Shown: in pieces, positions 54,200 through 64,000 of the stretch
Layout of the letters: every line of letters starts with the position of its first letter
Position numbering within the stretch: position 1 is the stretch's first letter
Source: Liriodendron chinense
Taxonomy: Eukaryota; Streptophyta; Magnoliopsida; Magnoliales; Magnoliaceae
Reading direction: 5' to 3'
Length of the DNA: 64,000 nucleotides
NCBI GenBank assembly: GCA_003013855.2
Contig: ML058453.1
Span: 372,001-436,000 of the forward strand
Made by a program: the position numbers and the translations under genes
The notes under the pieces: model-generated
The model's input: only the letters and a program-made list of their open reading frames with translations
Told to the model about the DNA's origin: nothing
The model's database searches: none

Positions 54200-55357
54200 T
54201 GGGAAAGAAATGGTCTATCTCGTCAGCCATTTTCAACCCTTGATCTGAGGATTTGCACATTCTACTTGAGTTTTCACATAATACTAGTGGAGCCAATGGT
54301 CATGTAATCCAGACCATTGATCTTTTGCATCAGACCGAATATGGACCATATCGCAAAAATGTTCCAGATTAGAAGGTCCCATCCACCATTCATTAGCCAT
54401 TCTCATTTGAATGTGGACTGTTGGAGTCTCATCTTAATTGTCTATTTGGAGGCCAGATACTGAAAGGTTAGAATGGTTTCCATAAAGGAGAAGTTTTGGC
54501 ATAGTTCATCCACAGAGAGGCCCAAGAGCCAATGGTCTAGATTACTGAAATACAGGCCTTCCTTAGCAGAACTGCAAACTCCAGTATAAGAGATCTGAGC
54601 CAAACATTAAGTGGCGCAGCCCACCAAAGTACCCTGATCTGCAAATCAAGCTGATTTGCTCATCATGTGGCCCAAAGTCACCAAAGATCAAAATTTTTAA
54701 ACGTACACTGGCCCCCAGATGTCATCAAGCAGTGTACTATGTAAAACAAAGGGTGGGCCCCACCGTTTTACCTGTGGCCCAACTCAACCCACCCATCAAT
54801 CCAGGCCTGACCCACTACCTATTTGGCCTAAATGGACCACATTTTCTGATTCATGCTCAATCCAAAAAATCATAAGCTCAACCTGGGCTCATCTTCTGAG
54901 CCAGGTTGGGTTGGTTGAACCACCAGCCAGACAGACTCATGGCTGGCCCACCGAAACTGCTCATAAGTTGCACCATAATTCAATATTAAAAATATCCCGA
55001 CAATCCTGACCCTTTAGTGGGCCCTGGCTACCCACCCTTAACTTAATGAACATTGGTGGACCAAATAATCAGCTAGTGGGCCCCGGCATGGAGTAGGACC
55101 CATTTCTTGCTCACTTCATGGGCACAGATTAGGCCTAGCTCATGAGCTGGATTCTGGAGGATATTTTGACCCTACCTTGGTCCAATTAATGGCTAGGAGA
55201 CAATGGTCCACTTTAACCCTTAGCTAACTTGGTGTGGGCCTGACTACAAGTTTCAATAGGTAAAAATGTATTGGGCAATTCCTAGGTCAGGTGTGCATCC
55301 TGGCCCAAAATTTTCAGTTGTTGGGCTTTATACTTCAGTTAATGGGCTAGTTAGGTC
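54200..55357. other. Intergenic DNA, no gene
   Basis: Contains scattered GTGGGCCC words (for example near 54753 and 55016), but no pairable arms and no recognisable coding sequence. Confidence 0.35.
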
Positions 55358-55875
55358 TGTTGGGGGGCCTGCAGAAGCAAACACTGAGAATAATCACACA
55401 AACGAAAGAGAAGAGCAATCCGAACAATCACAGAGAAACACAGTGATTTCTGTAGAAAAAAAATTCCAAGGAAAAACCATAACACAAAGCAACAATATCT
55501 GCTATAAAAAAAAATTACAAGAGATCGAAACAATTTACAATGCACCTAGATTCCTCCTTGTAAACCATAGGAAACAATTTAGCTCTTCTTGTTCTACCAT
55601 AATCCTGTATTACACTTATGTATATAACATTACATGCAGAATAAGAAACAAATCTTGCAATTACAAAAAACTGTGTGCACCATCGATGGATAGATTCGAT
55701 CAATTAACACCAATCAACGATTCTTAATTGACTGACTGCGCATCAACACCATGGCCAAAAGTGTCCCGCGAGTAAACTAGAAATTTCGAAAATTTTCAAT
55801 TAATCAACCAGTCTACCCTATTGATCGACCGAACTCCATTGTTTCAATATAGATTAAAGGCACCAGTTATCAACA
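55358..55875 (-). mobile_element. Possible solo LTR, 518 bp
   Basis: Starts TGTTGGGGGG and ends TTATCAACA, so it has TG...CA ends. Internal words such as GAAAAACCATAACACAAAGC and TTACAAGAGATCG parallel those of the better-supported solo LTR at 57853-58479 (AAAAACCACGGTACAAAGCG; TTACAGAAATTG). The flanking 5-mers are aggtc and gagtc, only partly matching. Orientation is inferred from the relative. Confidence 0.45.
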
Positions 55876-57615
55876 GAGTCTAGCCTAAATTCTTAGCCCA
55901 CCGGTCTGGGCTGACTTTGGCAGCCTGCATGGCCTAGCACGTGTATGCTGAATGTTGATGATGGGCTTAAATATTTCCGTCAGCATGGCCCACGTAATTA
56001 ATAGTTGGGTTGGTGTGATTCTTTGATCCTTTGATAGGTTGCATGTCATACACACACCAGGTGGGCCCCACAATAACTTGGCCCCGGTGCCATTGAGGCT
56101 GGGTGGAAGTGCTTGCTACTAGCCTTTGTCATGGGATTCACTGACGGTGAGACCGTGAAGGCCACTCACTGAAAGATCCAGGCCACTAGATCGGCCTGAT
56201 TTTCGTGATTCATAAAACCTCATAATCGTGGGGTGGTCCACACTTTTCGTAGGGATAGGATACTCTACATGGTGACAGGTTGGGCAGGCAGAAAATGGTT
56301 GTACCATAACTTATGATACAGCTACTGCATCTGATCATTTCTCTGCTGGAAATTTCGGTTGATACTCAAATTCCAACGTTACAGTTGCTCAGGAGGGTTC
56401 ACATGTACCGTTGCATGATGAGTCTGACCATTCTGATTTTCGCTCTGAATGATCTAGATGTGTCCGACTACTTCAATGGCTGAGATCTTCTAAACAAGAG
56501 GTAATGATCTAGTTCCAAGCCGTTAATTTGGTGGGTCCAAGTGTACATACACTGTCTAAAGAATCAGGCTGGTTCACCGTCATTTATCAGGTGGGGCACG
56601 TGTGCATTGAATGTAGATCGCTGAACAATAGTTTTATAATGTCAGGTGGGCCATACACCACAAAATTATACGTAAAAACCTCTAAAAAAAAAAAAAAAAC
56701 ACGTGTTATGGCTCACATGAGTTTTGGAATGCTGTGATATTTCAGTGATTTGTTAATCCTTATGAAGTATATCAGATGAATGGGTTGGATTTCATATAAA
56801 AACCATGGTGGGCCCACTAAAAAACTAATTGTGAGCTTACCATGCCAACTTTTTCCTAGGTGTGTCCTACCCAACTTCTGGATGGTATTGATTTAGGATA
56901 TCAAGGTGAGCATGATTCAGAGTAGCAGATGGACGGAGTGGATCTGATCAAAATTACACCCACATGGCTCTCGCAATACCTTGCGCGCAAGCGTAGGGCC
57001 CTCAGTGGGTCAGACCTGGCTCCAAGTCCAAATATCTGTAGACGGATTTAGATTCGGATCTAATTCGGATCCAAAGATGATATCCATATCCAATCCATTT
57101 ATAAATAATTAGATCCATTTCTGATCCAAATTTATATGACCATTGAATTCGGTGGGTTTAGGTCTGAATCCACCCCATTACAAATCTAAAAAATATATAT
57201 AATATCTAGCGAGTGTTTTTTTTAGAGCAGTGTGAACGTTATTTATTGTGGTGAATATCTTACGAGATTTTTCTAGTCCAATGGTTTGGATTACGAAATG
57301 ATGGGTACCACTTCTCCCAATTTAAAAACCACGGCACCAAACCTCAAGTGGCATATATGTGTCCTATTTTTAAATGAAATATCTCGGCCGACTTCGTACT
57401 ATGAAAAGTGTTTTTTAACATCTGGTGTTTGGATGATTGGTCCAGCTTGGATGGACTGTGTCACAGAGGAGCTGGACCAATCATAGAGGAGGAAAACAGG
57501 ATTCCTCTGCTCGGATAAAGTAGAGGATCCGGATTCTTGTTATATCTGTTGTGCTAGCTGATTTTAGAACTAGATATAGAAAAAATGGAAGTCCATCCTC
57601 AGTATGGACGCTTTC
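55876..57615. other. Intergenic DNA with a second copy of a dispersed repeat, no gene
   Basis: Positions 57030-57205 match 33020-33195 (GATATCCATATCCAATCCAT; CACCCCATTACAAATCTAA). The remainder, including several GGTGGGCC words near 56060 and 56640, shows no coding region or pairable arms. Confidence 0.4.
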
Positions 57616-58608
57616 TATCCTCCGTATGGACGCAAAGCGTCCAAATTGAGCTGTGGAGGGTCCCATCATGATGTATCTATTTATCCATTCTGTCCATCTA
57701 TCTTATAAGATTATGCTAGGATAAGAGCCTAAAAATAAGGCAGATCCAATGCTCAAGTGAGCCACACCAAATAGTGAGTTGAACCTAGTGATGTTAATCA
57801 CTACACTAGTGCTACTAGTGATCATGTTGCCCACTTGAGCATTGGATCTTCTTGTTGGGATAAAAGCCGGCAGCGGAAGCGGAACGCCGAACACGTGAAG
57901 CAATGTAAAATCAAACGAGTAACAAGATGCAATCAATCACACACAAGCACACCACAAGAGACTCCAAATTTTACATGGAAAAACTCCAAAACGGATAAAA
58001 AACCACGGTACAAAGCGATCCACTATGAATATCAGAAGATTACAGAAATTGACAGCCCACAAAGCAAGGAAACACAGAAAAAACCCAAGTTTTCTCTCAC
58101 ACACACTTCTCCCCTCTTCCTAGTACGAATAAGAAACCTTGGACACCTTAGGATACCTCTCTAGGTCGGATTACAACACCTTAAATAGGAAGAAATCCGA
58201 AAATAGAAACACCTTGCGCAGTACTGCGGACTGCGTAAGAAATCCGCCCGCACAGCCGGCCAGTTGGTCGGCCTTCACAAAAACAGTCCAGGGACAACAT
58301 CACATGTTTCTGCCTCACAGCCGACCGGTCGAAGCCCACTGACGACCGGTCGGCCGACCGGTCTAGGCACAAAATTGTCCCGGGGGGGGGGGGGGGGGGG
58401 GTTCTCCAACTGCATCTGGGTCAGGCCGTCCGGCCGGTCGGAGCACCCAATTCATGCATCGTTTGAAGACTCCCCAACACTTCTTACTTTTAGAGCCAAT
58501 GAGTCATGGCTTAAAATAATCTTATAAAATAGATGGATTGAGTGGATAAACAGATACATCACGTTGGACCCCTTCACTGCTTAATTTGAATGCTTTGCGT
58601 CCATACTG
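57616..58608. mobile_element. Core foldback with a GGACGCAAAGCG cap, split by a solo LTR
   Basis: Left cap CCGTATGGACGCAAAGCGTC, right cap reverse complemented CAGTATGGACGCAAAGCATT; then GGGTCCCATCATGATGTATC at the left and CAGATACATCACGTTGGACC at the right. The core is interrupted at TTGGATCTTCT (57852) and resumes at CTTCTTACTTTTAGAGCCAA (58480). Confidence 0.75.
57853..58479 (-). mobile_element. Solo LTR, 627 bp, CTTCT target duplication
   Basis: TGTTGGGATAAAAGCCGG at the left and CTCCCCAACA at the right give TG...CA ends, with cttct on both sides (57848-57852 and 58480-58484). The TATA-like TATTTAAGG on the minus strand (58180-58190), followed by transcribed-region-like sequence, sets the orientation. 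It includes a 20-base G run (58382-58401) and several GACCGGTCGG words. No internal retroelement sequence is present, so it arose by LTR-LTR recombination. Probably Copia type; not certain. Confidence 0.82.
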
Positions 58609-58965
58609 AGGAAGGACACAATCCGATTCCTAGAAAAATCAGACAGATTCGAGACTCAAGTGAGCCACATGAAGAGGAACTATGGGATTGAATGCCCGCC
58701 ATTGAAACATTCTTGAGGTCCTACAATGAAAGCGGTCAACCTACCGTGAGGATCTCCGGGCATAAAAATGAGACGGATCTGGTCCTCAGATGGGCCTCAA
58801 TGTTGTAATCAATGGACCATTGAACGTATATCTCAACATTAGGTGTGGTCCACCCAGTGAGTAGGCATCGATGATTTTAGAGAAGGGTGATCTTCATGGT
58901 GGGGGATAAAATTCTCATGGTGCAAAAGTGGCATGTTAGCGGGAAAAAAGAGGATAGTTTCTCTT

Positions 58966-59291
58966 TCAACGTACCATAGGTTATGGTCCACTCAAAATAA
59001 CTTCTAACCTGATAAGTGAATGGGAAATCCAATCCGTTCAACAGATTGGACCCACAATGAGGAACATTTTTGGAAAAAATTCATTCCTATCCACTGATCA
59101 AGTGAATACACTTATATCTTTTCCATCATCAATGGATACACACTGTTTTATATAGGATAAGGCTGATTTTTGCATTAGGTGATGCTCGTAGTGGAACAAC
59201 CTATCGGGAGGATTGGATTTCACAAGCACTTAATATGTTGGAAGTTATCCATGGTATGGACCGTAAACTATGGTACAATCAGTTGTACTTG
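58966..59291. mobile_element. Intact ACCATAGNTTANGGTCCA foldback MITE, ~326 bp
   Basis: GTACCATAGGTTATGGTCCA at the left pairs with the right end (reverse complement GTACCATAGTTTACGGTCC), followed inward by AATAACTTCTAACC / GATAACTTCCAAC. This is the uninterrupted relative of the element split by the LINE at 6637-13735. Confidence 0.75.
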
Positions 59292-59317
59292 AGAATACGA
59301 ACGCGGATTGCGTCCTA

Positions 59318-59695
59318 CCCCCAACGGTCTCCAGCTGGTAACGGGCAGTAGCTCTGAGTGGCCACCTTGATTCATGCGTTTTATCCACACCGTCCATAAA
59401 TTTTTCCGTAGCATTTTATGTTATATGCATAAAATTTAGATATATCCGAGGCTTAAGTGGACCACACTAGAGGAAGCAGCAGTGATAATTAAGCGCACCG
59501 TTGAAACTTTCTTAGAGCTCACCGTGATGTTTATTTGCCATCCAACCTATTCATAAAGTTTACGTAGACGTCGATGAAGGTGAAAAACAAATATCAGCTC
59601 GATCCAAAACTTTTGTGGCCCCCGAGTAGTTTTCAACGGTGAGAGTTTAATCACCACTATGTGGTTCACCTGTGTCTTGGATCTGTCTCATTTTC
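59318..59695. mobile_element. Core foldback, right end lost
   Basis: Starts CGCGGATTGCGTCCTACCCC, then GGCCACCTTGATTCATGCGT and TTATCCACACCGTCC. The centre GTGATGTTTATTTGCCATCC and the right-arm words CACTATGTGGTTCACCTGTG follow. It stops at CATTTTCCAACATATACCC. Confidence 0.65.
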
Positions 59696-59757
59696 CAACA
59701 TATACCCATACTAGCTGTAGACGTGCGAGAGATTTAGGTGACGAGGGAAGCAGGAAT

Positions 59758-60249
59758 TCGGATTGCGTACTGAGTAAACTCTGATGGGCCCACCGTAAAT
59801 GTATGTGGTTTATCCACGCCGTCCATCCGTTTTTCCAGCTCCTTGTATGGGTATATCCTAAAATTGAAGCATATCCAAAGCTCAAGTGGACCATGCCACA
59901 GGAAACAGTGGGAATAATAATTTCCACCGTTGAAACCTTCCTACGACCCACATCCCCACAGTGATGTTTTTTTTTTCATCAACCTATTCATAAGATCACA
60001 TAGGCATGGATGATGGGAAAAAACAAATATCAGCTTGATCCAAAACTTCTGTGCCCCTAAGAATTTTTTAACGGTAGACATTCAGTTCACACTTTTTCCT
60101 GTAGTGTGGTCCCCTTGAACTTTCTATATGATTTATTTTTTGTATCCAGCCCTAAAATTATCTGTTAAGATGGATGGACGGAGTGGATAAAATACTTAAA
60201 TCACGGTGGGCCCCACAGAGTTTACTGAGTTACTCACTGCGCAACCGCT
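59758..60249. mobile_element. Complete foldback with ACTGAGTAAACTC cap, 492 bp
   Basis: Left TCGGATTGCGTACTGAGTAA then ACTCTGATGGGCCCACCGTA; the right end reverse complemented is AGCGGTTGCGCAGTGAGTAA then CTCAGTAAACTCTGTGGGGC. The arms pair along their length around a centre with CATCAACCTATTCATAAGAT. No coding capacity. Confidence 0.78.
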
Positions 60250-60371
60250 TCCGGGGGCAGATTTGCGAATCGCCACGTGCATCACATGCATGATGAAATC
60301 AAAGACACGGCCCCACGACGAAGATGAACACGCAGGAAAATCGAAAACGGTCAATCTTCAGGCGGGGACAT

Positions 60372-60740
60372 AGGTACTCTGGTACTCTGTCTGACGCTTG
60401 ATACACAGGCTCAGACAGACAATTGTACACTTGGCATGTATTTTTTCAAATGAAACCGACTAAATTGTGTGGCCCACTAAGTTTCAGTCTCAAAATCGTA
60501 ATTCGTAGACACTTTGATTGTTGAGATAGGATCAGCGAATTTTTTTTCATTTTTCAGCCGTCCAATAATGTCTACCAATCGACTCAAATGATAAGAGTAA
60601 CTTTTCGTTGATATCATGATACGTCTAAACCGATAACATAATTTGGACAGTTTAGTTTAACTCGTATGCCACGTATTCAATTTCAAAGTAATTTTGTAAG
60701 TGCCAGTGTATTATCAATCATACTCCAACAGAGTATTAAA
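60372..60740. mobile_element. Complete CACAGGC-type foldback MITE, ~370 bp
   Basis: Left ..TACTCTGTCTGACGCTTGAT then ACACAGGC; the right end reverse complemented is TAATACTCTGTTGGAGTATG then ATTGATAATACACTGGCAC. The arms then share TGGCATGTATTTTTT/TGGCATACGAGTTAAAC and ACCGTCCA-like interior words. It is the reference copy for fragments at 4003, 29366, 37185 and 48501. Confidence 0.65.
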
Positions 60741-62164
60741 GTTTTTCCTTTTTGTCCTGTACTGGGAAGCCACTTTATGAGTGGACCACCCAGCGTAAGT
60801 TTATCTCCACTGCGGGACCACCTTACCATCTGTCAGATACCCCCAGATTTCCTACTTAACACGTGTGTGTAAAGGAGCGTGTCCAATCGATCCATCCGAA
60901 CCGTACATTAGGTCGAGCATACATTCCATGGACTACCATGCAAAAATTGAACTGATCGGATGATTCAAACCATCACAATGTCGGCCTTCTTTCTATAACC
61001 GTTTGTTTTCTAGCCATGGTTAGAACCATTAGAGATCCATGATGGCCAAAATGATCTTTACCATCCATTTATAGCCTATTGATCGGACACGTAGAATCAT
61101 CTGATCAGTGTGTTTTTTTAATGGGGGCCTATAAAATATGTGTTGGACCTAATGGACTGCCAGGATGGATGGAATGCCCAGTTCAGGTGTCGCTATGGAA
61201 ACTAGAAGCACTGTAACTTCCAGAACAATGTGAGCACTGTGTATCACGTTTTCGTCTTGGAAAACGACGTAGATCTTCCAATCCAACCCAAATCAGCAGA
61301 TTCCGTTTCTGGGTTTTTTCCATTAGCACAAAAAAGATCTTGGGTTTTTTTTTTTCAGATCTCTTTGTTCTTATAATTTTCTATAGTCTTTTTTTTTTTC
61401 CTCAACTTCAAGAAATATCTTACAGTCAGTTACTTTCGGCCAAAACGGTTAAAAAGATCATTTCCTATTTGGGTTTTTACTATCTTGTCAGATCTAAGGT
61501 TGACATTTTAGAAATTTCTCAAATCCTCTTCCGTTTTCTTACCTTTTCTAACAAACCTACCTCCCACTTTTTTCTCATCTCATTGCTTCTGTCCTGTTTT
61601 GCAGTATTCTTTATCTTTCTGTTTTCAGCTTTCATTTGGGTTTTGATTAATCAGCATGAATGCATGAGATTTTTCTTCTTCCAAATCAGTTTCCATTTTC
61701 AGTAGTTTATATACCTCTTTTGCTGCCGTTATTGTTGTTGTTTTTATATTTGGATTATCTAGTGTTTTTGCACTTCAACAAGTGAGGGGTATTCTTTCTT
61801 TCTTTTCTTCTTCATTTGTAGAGTTTGTTTGGATCTGACTGAAATTCTTCCAGATATGCAATTTCCTTTGTCTTTTCTTTTCTTTTTTTTCCCCTTCTTC
61901 TAATTGAGAATTTCATTTGGGTTTTTCCATCTGATTTCTGAAATCCTGATTTGGGTTTCTCTTGTTTCTGTCTCATTAACATTTCCCATATCATAACTAG
62001 ATTTCCCTATCTGGGTTCTCTTAACTTTGTCTTCTAATTCAGCAATTCGGGTAGATTTTCCTCACAAGATCTGGTTTTCCGGAAGTGGGTCTTCTCAGAT
62101 TTTAGTTTCTCTTTTTCATGATTTATAGGATTTTGTCAGGATTTAATCCTTGAGGGGGTTGGTG
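60741..62164 (+). promoter_or_regulatory. Promoter and 5' untranslated region of the ATL-like gene
   Basis: From about 61260 the sequence is strongly T- and CT-rich with repeated GATCTGGGTTTT-type words, as is common in plant 5' leaders and 5' UTR introns. I cannot fix the transcription start or any UTR splice sites. A weak MITE-like stretch may extend to about 60880. No other gene is seen in this 1.4 kb. Confidence 0.4.
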
Positions 62165-62552
62165 ATGTCTTATAGTTCAGACGCACCTGCTTGCTGCTCA
62201 ACAGCTTCACCTGAGTTGAAACTGTACCAAGCTTTTATATTTTCAGTCCCCATTTTCTTCACTTTCATCCTCCTACTGTTGTTTTACTTGTTCTACCTGC
62301 GGCGACAGAGGGTGGATTGGTCGTCGTTGCGGATGAGGAGTTCATTCCAAGGCAGGGGACTCACTTCTCAAGTAAGCTTTCTAGCCATGATTATACTCAA
62401 GTTCATCAGTTTTGTGCTCTTATGCAACTATTCATGCTTTTGTTATCCTTGTTTCTTTTGGTTTAGCCATCCGATTCGGGTTTAAAGAAAGAGATTCGGG
62501 AAATGCTTCCAATAGTGGTGTTCAAGGAGAGCTTCTTGATCAGAGAAACACA
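62165..62552 (+). CDS. ATL-family membrane RING-H2 E3 ubiquitin ligase, first two exons (3' end outside window)
   Basis: Exon 1 (62165-62371) begins MSYSSDAPACC and encodes 69 residues, including a transmembrane segment at residues 23-45 (AFIFSVPIFFTFILLLLF) followed by basic residues and a WSSLRMRSSF segment. Exon 2 (62467-62552) encodes GLKKEIREMLPIVVFKESF, matching the conserved GLD-type region that precedes the RING-H2 domain in ATL proteins, and ends in RETQ with two bases of the last codon. The splice sites are CAA|gtaagc, ttag|CCA and CA|gtgagt. The RING-H2 exon, which would bind E2 enzymes, is beyond 64000. It most resembles the small-protein group with Arabidopsis ATL7, ATL58 and ATL59. 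ATL proteins act at membranes in stress and hormone responses; its targets are unknown. Confidence 0.85.
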
Positions 62553-64000
62553 GTGAGTTGTACATAATTGCATTCAATTACTTGTTGTTTACTTGTTTTT
62601 TGTAGTGATCAGCTACAAAAAGACTGTAGATTAGCTTCACATACAGTGCCCGTCTCACTTGCACTTGCCAGCGCGTCATGTATGTAGGAAATCTCAGCCT
62701 TTTGAAAAGGTGGGCCCCACTATGAAGATCAGCTTCTGCAACATCAGGGGGCCATGCGAGTGTGTTGAATCCGATAATTGGTAGGACTGGTTTGAACCGT
62801 CCTTTAGTTTCATATGCGGTGGCCTGTCTAATGAGTGGGCAGGCCCTTTTTTGCACCGGGTGATCTTTATGGTGGGGCCCACCTTTTGTATGGCTCAGGC
62901 ATATTGGCATGTCAGATGGGCTGTATGCTTAAGCTAACCCACAACTGATTTCTGGTGCTTGTTCTTCATTGCTTTGTGGAATTTGGTGTCATTTATTTTT
63001 CTTTGAATTTCATAGTCTTTTGTGGTTGATGGTGGAGCGGTTATATGCTAGAACCTTTACTGTGTGGATGGATGGGCCTTTCTTTGTAGTCTGCCCAACC
63101 AAAAACAATACCGACTGATGATAAAATCCCAGCCATTAAATTGATATGCCTTCAAACTAAAGGCAAATTAAAGTTAACAGTTGACATTCAGTTTGATAAT
63201 TCGTGGAAAGATGATGGCTAGGATCTTCTTACTCGTGCGGGTTTTGAACTTTGGCCCATCCAGAGTAAAGCCAGTATGTGCAGTGGAGAGCAGACTCCAT
63301 CATATTTGTAGATGGTATTCTGATGTGAATATGAAGCCACCTCAATGCAATTTACGTGCTTAATTTGGTACTTGTGATCTATAGTAAATGGGTCACATTG
63401 TGAGTGATTCTTTAGTTACAACAGTGCTTGATCATTTTGAATGCTCAAAGATTCAATTTTCAACTTGGAAGTTGGTGTTTCAATTTGTGTTTGAATCAAT
63501 GAAAAATGTACCAATTTTATAAAAATCCAAGCAGCCTACAGTTTTGTCAAAGTGCAATTTTTATACAATCTGAGTTGGGAGTTCACATAATTGAGCCTGG
63601 CCAAACTGAATTGTCCTGGCCAAGCTAGGAGTTGACTAGCAAGATTTGGAATGCTGATTACTGCTTGTTTGTGAGATTGTTTCATGCTTCGATATTTACC
63701 AAATTCATTAAAAAAAATTAGTAGGATGACATTGAAATGTAAATGCTAGACTATCAATGCAATTTATGCAATAAGTCAGTGCTTCTGAGACGTTGGATAT
63801 TCAACTTGACAAGTGAAAATATCTTTTGACCTTTGAAAATCATGCATATAGGTATGCTGACTCATTTCAACTGTGAACTGCGAATGACTTTCTCCAGTAC
63901 TTGGAAATCTCAATAACATTTCTTGAATTAGAGTAACCATACCCAAAAATCTCACTCAATCAACTTGATAGAGGTTTACATTCAGGTAGTCAGGCGAGTT
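62553..64000 (+). other. Second intron of the ATL-like gene with a small foldback
   Basis: No RING-H2 exon is found, so the intron exceeds 1.4 kb. At about 62690-62890, AAAAGGTGGGCCCCACTATG and (reverse complement of the right side) AAAAGGTGGGCCCCACCATA form a ~200-bp foldback with AAGATCA beyond each. The remainder to 64000 is AT-rich and unassigned. Confidence 0.55.

Noticed and set aside
63181..63363. 60-residue frame as the RING-H2 exon of the ATL-like gene
   Set aside because: It lacks the C-x2-C and H-x2-H zinc-binding pattern and fitting splice sites.

Overview
This is a stretch of plant nuclear DNA. It carries spliced genes with GT-AG introns, an intronless plant-type carboxylesterase, a RING-H2 ATL-family gene start, plant LINEs, tRNA-derived SINEs, a Copia element, a TRIM and very many miniature inverted-repeat elements. 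The multi-kilobase introns and the dense foldback repeats with a GTGGGGCCCACCATGATG-like core suggest a large-genome woody angiosperm. I suspect a magnoliid or other early-diverging lineage, but that is recollection and inference, not something the sequence proves.

Layout. Positions 1-1591 hold the 5' end of a minus-strand Copia retrotransposon (LTR, primer-binding site, broken gag). Positions 3286-21250 hold six exons of the plus-strand gene for translation initiation factor eIF2D, whose first exon(s) lie left of the window. Its introns are swollen by a near full-length but dead LINE (6805-13565) that landed inside a foldback element, by a SINE, by two other LINE fragments and by smaller repeats. 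From 21251 to 36082 there is no recognisable gene, and from about 25.3 kb onward the DNA is packed with foldback elements. A single-exon carboxylesterase gene (CXE18-like) lies on the minus strand at 36083-37108. From 37.1 to 60.7 kb there is again no gene, only foldback elements in which other elements have nested: a TRIM with a 45-bp interior (47753-48339), an 832-bp hairpin element (45801-46632), a solo LTR (57853-58479), SINEs and hAT-like MITEs. The window closes with the first two coding exons of an ATL-type membrane RING-H2 gene (62165-62552, plus strand), which runs out of the window.

The three genes have no evident shared pathway: translation initiation/recycling, hydrolysis of small esters, and membrane-anchored ubiquitin ligation. 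The distinctive content is the repeat landscape. A superfamily of ~500-570 bp foldback elements shares the same core arms and an outer tip close to GCGGATTG, but carries different 'cap' sequences between tip and core. Several other foldbacks are bounded by microsatellites, and one has one arm tandemly multiplied to four units. Several nestings can be read from target-site duplications, which give a relative order of insertion. Pairwise similarities quoted here are by eye.
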